Positions 27,168-36,002 of a stretch of DNA of 64,000 nucleotides are shown here, piece by piece. The stretch covers positions 248,001-312,000 of the forward strand of contig JAHHHJ010000003.1 of assembly GCA_019359445.1 (NCBI GenBank). The letters are read 5' to 3'. A model generated the notes under the pieces. That model was given only the letters and a program-made list of their open reading frames with translations. It had not been told where the DNA came from and made no database searches. Source of the stretch: Kastovskya adunca ATA6-11-RM4 (GTDB lineage Bacteria > Cyanobacteriota > Cyanobacteriia > Cyanobacteriales > Coleofasciculaceae). Each line of letters opens with the position of its first letter. Position 1 is the stretch's first letter. Position numbers and translations under genes: made by a program.

Positions 27168-27266
27168 CTAATTCAGCATCGCCCCAACCGCGAAGATACC
27201 AAAAAGGATTAAAATCCCCAAAAAGATCCGGATAACAATATTACTGGGACGTTCTTTATTCGTCAT
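27168..27266 (-). CDS. 32-residue single-helix membrane protein
   Basis: The frame reads MTNKERPSNIV followed by a hydrophobic helix of about 20 residues (IRIFLGILILFGIFAVGAM) and ends in LN. A charged N-terminus and one membrane helix suggest a small inner-membrane protein. It lies between the htrA-like gene and the serine hydrolase, on the same strand. No strong ribosome site is visible. A similarly designed 36-residue protein is encoded at 41.7 kb. Function unknown. Confidence 0.5.
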   Translation of the reverse strand: MTNKERPSNIVIRIFLGILILFGIFAVGAMLN

Positions 27267-27313
27267 TTCTGAGTGAGTAAGCTCACGACTTAGGAGTTAA
27301 AAGTTAGAAGGTT

Positions 27314-27356
27314 TCATCCTTCATACTTCATCCTTCATACTTCATCCTTCATCCTT
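27314..27356. repeat. Short tandem repeat (ATCCTTC / ATACTTC heptads) abutting the htrA-like stop
   Basis: Six to seven heptads of the form CTTCATC or CTTCATA are in tandem. On the minus strand they read GAAGTATGAAGGATGAAG directly after the stop codon of the protease gene. This is the same unit as in the T/A-rich part of the composite repeats at 4.8 and 46.4 kb. Confidence 0.8.
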
Positions 27357-28676
27357 ACTGGTCAGGCGTTGGTAGGGGTTCCGGTCGTACTGAAAGTTCC
27401 TGGGTTCGATTGTTGCGTTGCACTGTTATTAGTAAGGGATTGCCAACGCCGCTTTCTTCCACTAACCGTTGGACAGCTTCTGAGGTTGTGACGGCTTGAT
27501 TGTTGATAGTTTGGATGATATCTCCGGGTCTGAGTCCAGCTTCCGCCGCAGGAGAGTTCCGCGCCACGGCGGCGATCAGAATCCCTTGCTCTACCTCCAC
27601 GTTGATATCAACATTGGGATTTGCGTTCAGTTGTTGCCTGATTTCTGGGGTGAGGGATATCATCTGAATTCCCAAGTAGGGATGTTCGACTCTTCCATTG
27701 GTGATTAGTTCTTGGGCAATGCGTCGAGCGCTGTCGATGGGAATCGCAAAGCCGAGTCCCTGCGCTCCCCCGATAATGGCGGTGTTGACGCCAATGACTT
27801 GACCCCGCGCATTCAGTAGGGGGCCACCAGAGTTACCCGGATTGATGGCGGCATCGGTTTGGATAAAGTCGATGCGCTTGTCGGATGCGCCAAAAGCGCT
27901 ACCAGGGCGGTCTAGACCACTGATCACACCAACGGTTACGGTTTCTTGTAAACCGAGGGGATTACCGATCGCGATCGCCCATTGTCCCGGTCGCACCTGG
28001 GCGGAGTCTCCAAACTCCACGGGTTGCAAGTTTTCGATAGGAAGTTGAACGACGGCAATATCTGTTACCGGGTCTTCTCCCAAAACTTTGCCTTCAAAGC
28101 TGCGACCATCGGAGAAGGATACGGTGACTGTATCGGCGTTGTTGACGACGTGAGCATTGGTCAAAATCTGCCCGTTGGCACTGATGACAAAGCCCGACCA
28201 ATCCCCCGCACCACGCGCTCTTGAGGTTGGATTCGCGCGGAATCACCAAAGAAACGGCGAAAGGTGGGATCGTCCAATGCCTCCGGTCTCCCGGTTGCTA
28301 CGGTTCGAGCGGTGTTGATTTGCACGACGACAGGTTTGACTCTCTCCACCACGTCCACAACAAAGTTGGTGTCTTCTTCTGTTGGGGTAAGGGGGCGATC
28401 GCTTTCTCGTCTGGAATTGCCCAGCGATTGAGTCGTCTCTTGTTCAGGAAAGTTTCTTACCCGCTCCATTGAGCAACCCCCCAAAACAGCAAGACTGCTG
28501 CCCAGAATTGGTAGTAACCAGTAACCCGCCGATTTCGATCCCCATAATTGCCTGACTCTAATGATTCTGTTAGCCAGCGTATTAATTGAGTATTTATGCA
28601 ATTCCTTTTGTTCCTGAGAGCTATTCTTCTCATAAGAGGTCAGGTCACTACTGCGGCGTATCGTTTTCATATCCAC
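27355..28676 (-). pseudogene. HtrA/Deg-family serine protease (HhoA-like) split by a one-base frameshift
   Basis: Two overlapping frames together make a complete Deg protease of about 440 residues. The upstream frame (28676-28161) gives a membrane or lipoprotein-type N-terminus (LAVLGGCS) and the start of the protease domain up to ERVVRG. The other frame supplies SGFVISANGQILTNAHVV (catalytic His), VTDIAVVQL (Asp), GNSGGPLL (Ser) and a C-terminal PDZ domain (NSPAAEAGLRPGDII). One base is missing near 28198-28202, between GGGATTGG and TCGGGC. This is either a real null mutation or a sequencing error. Deg proteases degrade misfolded periplasmic proteins. Confidence 0.85.
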
Positions 28677-29288
28677 CTTGTCTTGAGTGATGCAAATTAA
28701 TAATAGAACTACTAGATTTGGATTATTTATTCTTTTGCTGCTTTCATCAGTATAGGCTGTCCAAAGGCGGAATAATCCCCCAGATAGATGACTACTCCTT
28801 CCTTAGGGTAGAGTCTGAATTAAGAAAGAATAACTAGATTGATAGGTGTAAATCCTGAGAATTAGAACAAACAATAAACTGAAAAAATTGTCACTCATGG
28901 TGAAAATAACAACCTTCACCATCAAGTTTTAAAGCCTGTTCCCCATTTTTCATCACCAACGATTAACTTAACTATTTAGCAAACTAATCAGTGGTGAATT
29001 AGAAAATAGGTAGTGAAATTGCCAGCTTTTTGAAGGTTGAAAGAGCTATCCGTATCTGATGATATAGCAAATCCTATTTAGGTGGCGAATTGTATTGTTT
29101 CGCCTGCAATTAGGGTAGGCAAAATGCCTGCACTACAAAAGATTTTATAAATCAAGTAGGACTGCTATAGCCCGGTAGTTATAGCAAGTGTTTGTAAATT
29201 ACTAGTTCAATTTAGGTTTTACATAATATAGCGTTTTTCTGTTTCCTCAGAAGCAAGCTAGTTAACTTACGAAAATAGGAGGTATTTT
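28677..29288. other. Intergenic region between htrA-like gene and exported protein
   Basis: These 612 bases separate two divergent genes. I see no gene or RNA. A perfect AGGAGGT ribosome site lies just before the next start. A word of the pattern GTAGGCAAAATGCCTGCACTAC near 29114-29136, with GGC/GCC arms, looks like a dispersed intergenic repeat. The rest is A/T-rich and probably holds promoters. Confidence 0.5.
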
Positions 29289-29939
29289 ATGTACGAATCC
29301 CAGCAAATGAGCAAGAAAACCCTGGGAATAGTAAAAGCAATCTGCGGGAGTTTGATCCTTGGTGTGCCAGCGATCGCGTTCTCTGCAACCGCCCAGACGC
29401 TAAGCTCTAAGGTTAACCCCTGCCCTGGCATTTACTACCAGGAGCCGTTTAACCGCGTATCAATCGTCCCTCAGGGATGTCCGCCTAACGCGGCTACCCA
29501 AAGGAGACAGTCGGGTGTTGTAGAAGGAAGGACTACACCGGGTGCTCTGACTGACCGAGTGGCTCCTGCAACATCCAGAACTGGTGTTATTCAACCGCCT
29601 TTACCAGAAGAGCGCGCTCCGGTAGTTGCTAACGTCATGCCGATGAATGGTATGGTTAGCGTGAAACTGAAAAATAACACTAATGCGATCGTCTCCTACG
29701 AAGCAGTCGGACATACGCAACGCCGATTCTTGCCAGGTGGAGAAGAAGTTGTGTTGCAAAACTTGCCGACGCCTGTAACGATTACTATGGTTCGCCAGGA
29801 TGAGGGGTTACTAGAAGTTATGCCAGTGTCTGCCTCTGAACAAGGACTGTTAGAGGTTGGGCTAGATGAAGAGACGACGCTGGACAGTAACCAGGGCGTA
29901 TTAAGAATTCAAAGAGATGGTCAAGTCTTTTTGAACTAA
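29289..29939 (+). CDS. Exported protein of unknown function
   Basis: This 216-residue protein has a signal peptide (KKTLGIVKAICGSLILGVPAIAFSATAQ). The mature part starts with a Cys/Pro-rich stretch (NPCPGIYYQEPFNR, QGCPPNAA), then a flexible linker, then a beta-rich domain at about residues 115-190 (VSVKLKNNTNAIVSYEAVGHTQRRFLPGGEEVVL). The two cysteines could form a disulfide. ATG at 29289 follows a strong AGGAGGT. No family is recognised. The next gene on the same strand also encodes an exported protein. Confidence 0.75.
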   Translation: MYESQQMSKKTLGIVKAICGSLILGVPAIAFSATAQTLSSKVNPCPGIYYQEPFNRVSIVPQGCPPNAATQRRQSGVVEGRTTPGALTDRVAPATSRTGVIQPPLPEERAPVVANVMPMNGMVSVKLKNNTNAIVSYEAVGHTQRRFLPGGEEVVLQNLPTPVTITMVRQDEGLLEVMPVSASEQGLLEVGLDEETTLDSNQGVLRIQRDGQVFLN

Positions 29940-30165
29940 CCTGTTGCACAAATTGCGAAGAAAGTGCTTCTCAAGTGCGGCGCTTGAATCACTTGCAATT
30001 TGTAAAGAGACTATCAAGTTGGGCGATCGCCTAGCTTGATAGTCGTGACTAGACAGCAGACTTGTCTGGCAAGAAGAGCGATCGCTCCTTTCGGACAGGA
30101 AAGGTTTAGCATCGGGCATTGCTGCCAGGATGTGAGGAGTAATAAATTTTAAGGAGATTTTCTCG

Positions 30166-30996
30166 ATGATGAATCAAGCTAGTGACAATCAAGTTGCCAA
30201 TCGTAAGCGCGGCTTTGCTCAGGTGTTGTGGAACGCCAAGGGAGCACTGGCTATTGCTCTACTAGCAATAGTGCTACCTGCCTGTAATAATAATCAACAA
30301 GCAGGTGCCCCTCTGACTCAGGAACAAGAAAATGTCACCGCAGAGGACGTTACTGAGAACACCGAGAGCCTAGTTGGTCAGACTGTAACGATCCGCAGCG
30401 AAGCGGAAGCAGTGGGTGAGAATGCCTTCACCGTTAGCGATGGTCAGTTTTTAAGCGGTGAAACAATTCTGGTTGTGAATGCGACAGGACAACCTTTTGC
30501 TGTCCCGACTGACGGTATTGCGATTCAAGCCACGGGCGAGGTGCGCCAGTTTACGATCGCTGAACTCGAAGAAGAATACAACTTGAGTGGCGATCGGGAG
30601 CTGTACGCAGAGTACGAAAATAAACCAGCGATTATTGCTCAGTCCCTAGCTATAGCACCCGAACCTGAGGAAATCACTGAAAATCCCAGCGAATTCTACG
30701 GGGAAACGGTTGCCGTCAGAGGTGAAGTCGAAGAAGTTGGCGAGTCAGGTGTATTTAGACTTGATGGCGGCGACTTGATAGTCTTCGTGCCGACTCAGCA
30801 GAGAGCGATCACGGAAGACCAGGCAATCGCCGCAGTCGGGGAAGTCCGCCCATTCGTTGTTGCTGAGTTTGAGCGGGATTACGACTTAACTTGGGATGCA
30901 GGCGTGCAAAGCCAGTTGGAAGCAGAATATGCGAACAAACCTGTGCTGATTGCTCGCTCGGTATTCCCCTCAGCCATACCTGAGGTAGCAAAATAA
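30166..30996 (+). CDS. Lipoprotein with two tandem OB-like repeats
   Basis: This 276-residue protein has a membrane segment ending in the lipobox LPAC (Cys at about residue 40), so it is probably a lipoprotein. Two homologous halves follow, at about 60-165 and 172-270. Each begins VGQTVTIRSEAEAVGENAF or YGETVAVRGEVEEVGESGVF and ends with a GEVRxF block and YxNKPxxIAxS. The repeats look like small beta-barrel (OB-like) domains. I do not know its function. GGAGAT is five bases upstream of the ATG pair. It is strongly acidic. Confidence 0.8.
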   Translation: MMNQASDNQVANRKRGFAQVLWNAKGALAIALLAIVLPACNNNQQAGAPLTQEQENVTAEDVTENTESLVGQTVTIRSEAEAVGENAFTVSDGQFLSGETILVVNATGQPFAVPTDGIAIQATGEVRQFTIAELEEEYNLSGDRELYAEYENKPAIIAQSLAIAPEPEEITENPSEFYGETVAVRGEVEEVGESGVFRLDGGDLIVFVPTQQRAITEDQAIAAVGEVRPFVVAEFERDYDLTWDAGVQSQLEAEYANKPVLIARSVFPSAIPEVAK

Positions 30997-31105
30997 GCGG
31001 ATATCGCTGCCATTGGTCACCACTCTTGTGGTGATTTTTCTCCCCCCTTTGACCCCCTAAACTTAGGGGAAAGGGGGATTTTAGTTTTTGCAGATTACCC
31101 GACTT

Positions 31106-31639
31106 ATGAATGAGTACAAGTTACCTGCGGTTCTAGAGAACATTGTGCAAGCCGACAGGGAACCCGATTTGGTTTTTTCTAAGTTACTCCCGGCATTGTG
31201 TGAGGTGTTGGAGTGCGATCGCACTTTTCTCTACCTGCGCGATCCCCACACCAAAATGGGGAGAACTCCTTACTGCTGGCGGCGCAACCCCGAATGTCCT
31301 GATGTCAGCACCGCCGAGTGGGAAAAAGAACCCGACTCTCTCCCCAAAGAAGACCCTCTATTTGCAGCAGCCCTGCGGACGGAGGAGTCGATTTTTGTGG
31401 AAGATGTGGAAACCGCCCCTCCAGAGGTTGTTAATCGCGATTTTGAGGCGGAAAACTTTGGACATCGGGCATTAATTCACGCTCATCTTTGTGAAGATGG
31501 GATGCTATGGGGGGTTCTGCAACCCTGCATTTTTGGTCAACCGCGAGTTTGGGGCGATCGCGATCGCTTTATTATCGATCGAGTCGTCGAAGCGATTACG
31601 CCGCTAGCTGCTGCTTATGTGAAATCCTCAGAGATTTAA
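31106..31639 (+). CDS. GAF domain-containing protein
   Basis: This protein of about 177 residues consists of one GAF domain: LVFSKLLPALCEVLECDRTFLYLRDP at the start and EDGMLWGVLQPC in the middle. Two cysteines, in YCWRRNPECPD, are near the place where some cyanobacterial GAF domains bind a bilin, but the usual CH dipeptide is absent, so chromophore binding is not supported. GAF domains bind small ligands and regulate partner proteins; none is encoded next to it. I use the ATG at 31106; the frame extends to a TTG at 31088. Confidence 0.8.
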   Translation: MNEYKLPAVLENIVQADREPDLVFSKLLPALCEVLECDRTFLYLRDPHTKMGRTPYCWRRNPECPDVSTAEWEKEPDSLPKEDPLFAAALRTEESIFVEDVETAPPEVVNRDFEAENFGHRALIHAHLCEDGMLWGVLQPCIFGQPRVWGDRDRFIIDRVVEAITPLAAAYVKSSEI

Positions 31640-31724
31640 GTGCTGAGTTATCTAAATTTACCCCCGGCTAAAACCTTTTATGTTATTGCCTAGTGTCTAA
31701 GAGGGAATGGGTATTAGCCGTTTC

Positions 31725-32531
31725 TTATCCAGCCAATAGCATTGCTTTTTCCGGAACGCTGGAGGTGCAGAGGGATTCCATTACCTGATCTTTGTAAGCT
31801 AGGAACGTGGGAGTGCGCTTAATTTGGCTGGTACGTATACTGTTGGCGTCGGTAAAGCCATCAGGGAGGTTGATTTTCAGTTCCTGCTTCACCGTACCCG
31901 GATGTGCGGATAAGACATAGATGCGCTGTGAGAGAAACACCGCTTCCTCAACATCGTGAGTAATCATGAAAATCGTGGTTCCGGTGCATCGCCAGACTTC
32001 CAGGAGGAATTGCTGCATCTGTTCTTTCGTTTGCACATCCAGCGCCCCAAAAGGTTCATCCATTAACAAGATTTTGGGTTGGGAGGCTAAAGCACGGGCG
32101 ATCGCTACCCGTTGTTTCATTCCACCGGATAATGCCTTGGGAAGAGACTTGGCAAATTGGGACAACCCCACCACGTCTAAATAGTAAGCTACCCGTTGCC
32201 GCCGCACCGCTGCACTCATGCCTTGCAACTTCAAACCAAAACCGACATTTTCCGCCACATTCATCCAGGGATACAACGTATAGCTCTGAAAGACCATCCC
32301 TCGGTCAAAACCTGGCCCCGCAACGCGTTCCCCATCGACCCGAATTTCTCCCGATGTCGGGAACTCCAACCCTGCAATTAGGCGTAACAAGGTAGACTTA
32401 CCCGAACCACTCGCGCCAACGGTACAGACAAACTCTCCCTCTTCGATATGCATATTGATATCTTCAAGAGCCAGCAGCGAACCTTTGCGAGTGGGAAATT
32501 CCTTGTGTAGTTGAGAAACTTCTAAATGCAT
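31725..32531 (-). CDS. ABC transporter ATPase of the guanidine operon (nitrate/taurine type)
   Basis: This 268-residue ATPase has Walker A GASGSGKST, Q-loop FQSYTLYPW, signature LSGGMKQR and Walker B LLMDEPFGALD. It is of the SsuB/TauB/NrtD type. It is the last gene of the minus-strand operon with a permease and binding protein. The same gene order (sll1080-sll1082) follows the guanidine hydrolase in Synechocystis, which supports guanidine or a related cation as substrate, although this is inference from context. The ATG is at 32531. Confidence 0.92.
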   Translation of the reverse strand: MHLEVSQLHKEFPTRKGSLLALEDINMHIEEGEFVCTVGASGSGKSTLLRLIAGLEFPTSGEIRVDGERVAGPGFDRGMVFQSYTLYPWMNVAENVGFGLKLQGMSAAVRRQRVAYYLDVVGLSQFAKSLPKALSGGMKQRVAIARALASQPKILLMDEPFGALDVQTKEQMQQFLLEVWRCTGTTIFMITHDVEEAVFLSQRIYVLSAHPGTVKQELKINLPDGFTDANSIRTSQIKRTPTFLAYKDQVMESLCTSSVPEKAMLLAG

Positions 32532-32632
32532 AAAACTATCTACCTAATTTGAAAATAGCAACTGAGTACTGAAGATCGCCGACTGGGAAGATAATAGACG
32601 AGTTGAAAAAAATCTAATTCCAGACTTATTTA

Positions 32633-33481
32633 TCAATTCATAGCCCATTTACAAGACAGGCGCAGTAACAAACGAAACAAAAGATCAATGGCTAAGCCAA
32701 TTAGACCAATAACAATTAAACCAACAAAGATTTCATCCGTCTTCAAAAACCGTTGAGCCACACTAATCCGCCGTCCTAGCCCTTCCGTCGCCGCCACTAA
32801 CTCCGCAACAATTACTAAGTTCCAAGATGCCGCCATATTTACCCGCGCAGCATCAAGAATTGTCGGCAAGATAAACGGAAAAATGACTTGCAGTAAAACC
32901 TGTTTGCGTTTCCCCCCTAAGGTATAAGAGGTTTCGATTAACTCTTTAGGAACCTCCTTTACCCCATCCATCACCATCAGGGTATTGAAAAATAAAGTGC
33001 CAATAAAAATCAGCAAAATCTTCGGTTCTTCTCCAATCCCAAAGTACAAAATGAGCAAGGGAATAAAAGCCGGAGCAGGCATATAGCGGACAATGCCGAT
33101 AATCGGCTCCATTAAGGCTCGGATACTGGGAAAAGTTCCCATCAGAGTTCCCAAAGGAATAGAAATACTAGCGGCTAAAAGAAAACCACTGAGTACCCGA
33201 AACAAGCTGTAAAAAATATCTTTGAGTAAATCGCCACTTGCCCAGAGGGATTGAAAAGCACCCAGAACAGCAGTAGGAGTGGGGAGAAACAAAGGTTTTA
33301 CTAACCCAGAATTAGAAATAAGTAGCCACAAGATAAACGGTACTACCACCGAGAGCACCATTAAGCTCCAACTCAACTTTTTAGGAATATCATCAGTAAT
33401 CCGCCAAAAGACACTAGGTTTTAGAACCTTAGCCGGACGAGAGATATTTGCATGATTTACATACTCAGGAGGTTGAGCCAT
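32633..33481 (-). CDS. ABC transporter permease of the guanidine operon (SsuC/TauC type)
   Basis: This 282-residue permease has six membrane helices and the EAA loop (GGKRKQVLLQVIFPFILPTIL), which contacts the ATPase. It is of the nitrate/sulfonate/taurine family. The ATG at 33481 has AAGGA six bases upstream; the frame extends seven codons to a TTG, which I reject. Neighbours are the ATPase downstream and the binding protein upstream, 246 bases apart. A repeat-like word sits in that gap. Confidence 0.9.
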   Translation of the reverse strand: MAQPPEYVNHANISRPAKVLKPSVFWRITDDIPKKLSWSLMVLSVVVPFILWLLISNSGLVKPLFLPTPTAVLGAFQSLWASGDLLKDIFYSLFRVLSGFLLAASISIPLGTLMGTFPSIRALMEPIIGIVRYMPAPAFIPLLILYFGIGEEPKILLIFIGTLFFNTLMVMDGVKEVPKELIETSYTLGGKRKQVLLQVIFPFILPTILDAARVNMAASWNLVIVAELVAATEGLGRRISVAQRFLKTDEIFVGLIVIGLIGLAIDLLFRLLLRLSCKWAMN

Positions 33482-33727
33482 AAGGGTTCCTTGAATAATC
33501 AATAGCTATCAAACCTAAAAAATTTTTAAGTAAGTATGCGGGAATAAATTAAAGTATTTAAACTTGATTTGTAGTCAAGGTCTTATGACTATTTTGAGGG
33601 CTTTAGACCTGCCTACACACCTCGAGTTATTTACTTTCGTCCTACTACTTATTTCTCTTTGTCCTCTGCGCCTGGTGCGGTTTACTAAGTTTCCCTACTA
33701 CCCCACCCCAGAATCAGCAAACAGCCT

Positions 33728-34759
33728 TTAAGTCTTCCCCTTCTCCGCATAAGCTTTAACAAACTGGTCATCAAAGATATTGCTAATATCCGGAGCCTCC
33801 CTGACTAATCCAGCTTCCAGCAAAAATTCACTAATTTCCTTAGCCGCATAGGGTAAAGATTTCATGTCATTCCCCGGTTCAAATGCTTTCAAATTATCCT
33901 CAATCCTAAAGATTGTTGTACCAGCATCATAGTTTTTATACTCTTCTACCGATACCCCAGCCTGTTTCGCTAAAGTTTCCCTCCCTTTTTGATTGTTTTT
34001 TTCCAAATAATTGAGGGTATCAAACCAAGTATTAACTAGTGCTTGTACATCTTGAGGTCTTTCCTCAATTAACTGGCGCTTAACTACAAGAAGATCGGGA
34101 ATTGCACCAGGAAAATCTTTAGAGCTAAATAGTTCTTTGCTTCCTGGTCGTTGTAAAGCTTGGGTTGTAAAGGGGGCAAATACTCCGACTGCATCTACTT
34201 GTCCAGCCACAAATGCGGCGGCGGCTGCACCCGTTTCCAAGGGTTGAATGTTGACATCTTTTGCAGACAACCCCGCTTCTTTCATTCCCAAAAGTAAGAG
34301 GAAATGGTCAACTGTGCCTTCTTCAACAGCTATGGTTTTGCCTTTGAGGTCGCTCACACTGTTAATGCCGTCGCGAGCAATTATTTTGTCGTTACCTGTG
34401 GAGTTGTCATTAACTAGGACAACGGCTAAATCCACCCCAGCAGCGGCAGCCGTAAGCGCGTCATTAAGCGTTTGGCTGTTGGCATCCAACTGACCTGCTG
34501 TAAAGGCATTAATAGAGTCTAGATAGCCATCAAACCATTTCAAATCTACCTTGACGTTATTCTCTTCAAACAGATTTTGTTCTTGAGCAACTTGCCAGGG
34601 AAGCCAACCGGGCCAAACACTAAAGCCCATTTGAATTGTTGCATTTTCTGAGGCAGAATTCCCAGAAATTGCAGTTGGGGAAGAGGGAGTACAACTAGCG
34701 GCGATCGCTAAGCTGAATACAAACAAAGTTAGTAAAGAAATTAACTTATTAATCTTCAT
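33728..34759 (-). CDS. ABC substrate-binding lipoprotein of the guanidine operon (SsuA/NMT1 type)
   Basis: This 343-residue protein starts with a lipoprotein signal peptide (lipobox IAASC). The SsuA-like fold shows QMGFSVWPGWLPWQVAQEQNLF at the ligand cleft, then GKTIAVEEGTVDHFLLLLGMKEAGL and the EEGT loop. In SsuA relatives this domain binds anions such as nitrate or sulfonates; the gene position suggests that this branch binds guanidine. The ATG at 34759 follows AAAGGGAAAGGG. It lies directly downstream of the hypB-like gene. Confidence 0.9.
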   Translation of the reverse strand: MKINKLISLLTLFVFSLAIAASCTPSSPTAISGNSASENATIQMGFSVWPGWLPWQVAQEQNLFEENNVKVDLKWFDGYLDSINAFTAGQLDANSQTLNDALTAAAAGVDLAVVLVNDNSTGNDKIIARDGINSVSDLKGKTIAVEEGTVDHFLLLLGMKEAGLSAKDVNIQPLETGAAAAAFVAGQVDAVGVFAPFTTQALQRPGSKELFSSKDFPGAIPDLLVVKRQLIEERPQDVQALVNTWFDTLNYLEKNNQKGRETLAKQAGVSVEEYKNYDAGTTIFRIEDNLKAFEPGNDMKSLPYAAKEISEFLLEAGLVREAPDISNIFDDQFVKAYAEKGKT

Positions 34760-34815
34760 CCCTTTCCCTTTTTTTTACGTCAACTCAGAAAGTGCTGGTT
34801 ACTAATCATTAATGA

Positions 34816-35544
34816 TTAATAACTCATCATCACATCTGTATCTGTTGCTACCGTTCCTTCAGATAACTGACTTTTCATTGCCACTTGTAGCCGCACCCAA
34901 TCCAGCCAAAGGTCTAATCCTTCACCCGTTTTGGCAGAAACTGGAATAATTTGAGCATTCGGATTCATTTGGCGAACATTCGCTTCAATGCGGCTAATAT
35001 CAACGTCCAAATAAGGAGCTAAGTCTAATTTCGTAATCAGCAAACAATCCGCTTCCTGAAACATGACCGGATACTTCAGCGGCTTATCTTCCCCTTCCGT
35101 TATACTCAGCAGGGCAACCTTTGCATGTTCTCCCACTTCAAACTCCGCCGGACAGACTAAATTGCCGACATTTTCCACCAGCACTAAATCAAAATCAGAA
35201 GGATTGTACTGATGTTCTAGAGTGTGAATTCCTCCTGCCACCATTTTTGAATCTAGGTGACAGGAACGCCCCGTATTAATAGCAATCACAGGGACATCAT
35301 ACTGGCGCAGGCGATCGGCATCTAATTCCGTCGTCATGTCCCCTTCAATAACGGCAATTTTTAGCTGATTTCTTAAAGCCGCCAATGTGCGTTCCAAGAG
35401 TACCGTTTTGCCCGAACCAGGACTACTCATCACATTCAGGCAAGTAATTCCCCACTGATCAAAATGAGCGCGATTGTGGTCAGCACCCGCTTGATTTGCA
35501 TGAAGTAAATTAATCCCTAAAGCCGCGTCAAAAGTTTGATGCAT
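34816..35544 (-). CDS. HypB-like nickel chaperone GTPase of the guanidine hydrolase (GhaB type)
   Basis: This 242-residue GTPase of the HypB family has P-loop SSPGSGKT at 40-47, the [12 protein letters not shown] switch, and Cys95-His96 (GRSCHLDS), the metal site between subunits. The N-terminal CxxCGC motif of classical HypB is absent, and only scattered histidines remain (2, 15, 23, 27). It delivers nickel, using GTP, to the guanidine hydrolase encoded two genes upstream, as reported for the Synechocystis Sll1079-type protein. No hydrogenase genes are nearby. The ATG is preceded by AAGGAAG. Confidence 0.92.
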   Translation of the reverse strand: MHQTFDAALGINLLHANQAGADHNRAHFDQWGITCLNVMSSPGSGKTVLLERTLAALRNQLKIAVIEGDMTTELDADRLRQYDVPVIAINTGRSCHLDSKMVAGGIHTLEHQYNPSDFDLVLVENVGNLVCPAEFEVGEHAKVALLSITEGEDKPLKYPVMFQEADCLLITKLDLAPYLDVDISRIEANVRQMNPNAQIIPVSAKTGEGLDLWLDWVRLQVAMKSQLSEGTVATDTDVMMSY

Positions 35545-35621
35545 TGTTACCTAACTTCCTTACATAGATCTTCAAAAAAACTCTCTTGCCCCTCAGAGCT
35601 AACCCCCGCGTCCCTCTGTGT

Positions 35622-35999
35622 TTAAAAAATACCCCCCTTCTCCAAAGCCATATCCACACACTCAATCCGGTCAATTTTCAACTCTCGCCCTGAGCGAATA
35701 TCCTCCATCGGAGCATTGCACTGGGAGCAACCATATTGCAGCCCCACTACAGGCATATACTCCTGCTGACAAGAATGACAAAAAGCAATCAAGGGCGTTT
35801 CTTCAATCACTAAGGTGGCATTTTCAAGAAATGTATTCTGCTTCTGAACATCAAAAGAGAATTGCAAACTGATTGGTTCAACACAAGTAAATTTGCCGAC
35901 AATTAAATGAACCTTGTCCACTTGAGGGCGTTCCGGTTGTGATTCCCACCAATCTTTGACTGTTAAAATCAAAGCCTTGGTCATATCAGTTTCATGCAT
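35622..35999 (-). CDS. HypA-like nickel chaperone of the guanidine hydrolase (GhaA type)
   Basis: This 125-residue protein has the nickel-binding N-terminus Met-His-Glu and the four zinc cysteines, 74, 77, 91 and 94 (CHSC...CSQC). The rest follows the HypA fold. It hands Ni to the guanidine hydrolase together with the HypB-like GTPase. Its ATG is three bases after the stop of the hydrolase gene, and the ribosome site GGAGATAG lies inside the end of that gene, so translation is coupled. This tight link strongly supports a dedicated role rather than hydrogenase maturation. Confidence 0.92.
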   Translation of the reverse strand: MHETDMTKALILTVKDWWESQPERPQVDKVHLIVGKFTCVEPISLQFSFDVQKQNTFLENATLVIEETPLIAFCHSCQQEYMPVVGLQYGCSQCNAPMEDIRSGRELKIDRIECVDMALEKGGIF

Positions 36000-36002
36000 G
36001 AG

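Noticed and set aside
34816-35999. Hydrogenase maturation genes hypA and hypB
   Set aside because: No hydrogenase or other hyp genes are nearby, and the coupling to gdmH and the lack of the CxxCGC motif point to the guanidine hydrolase.
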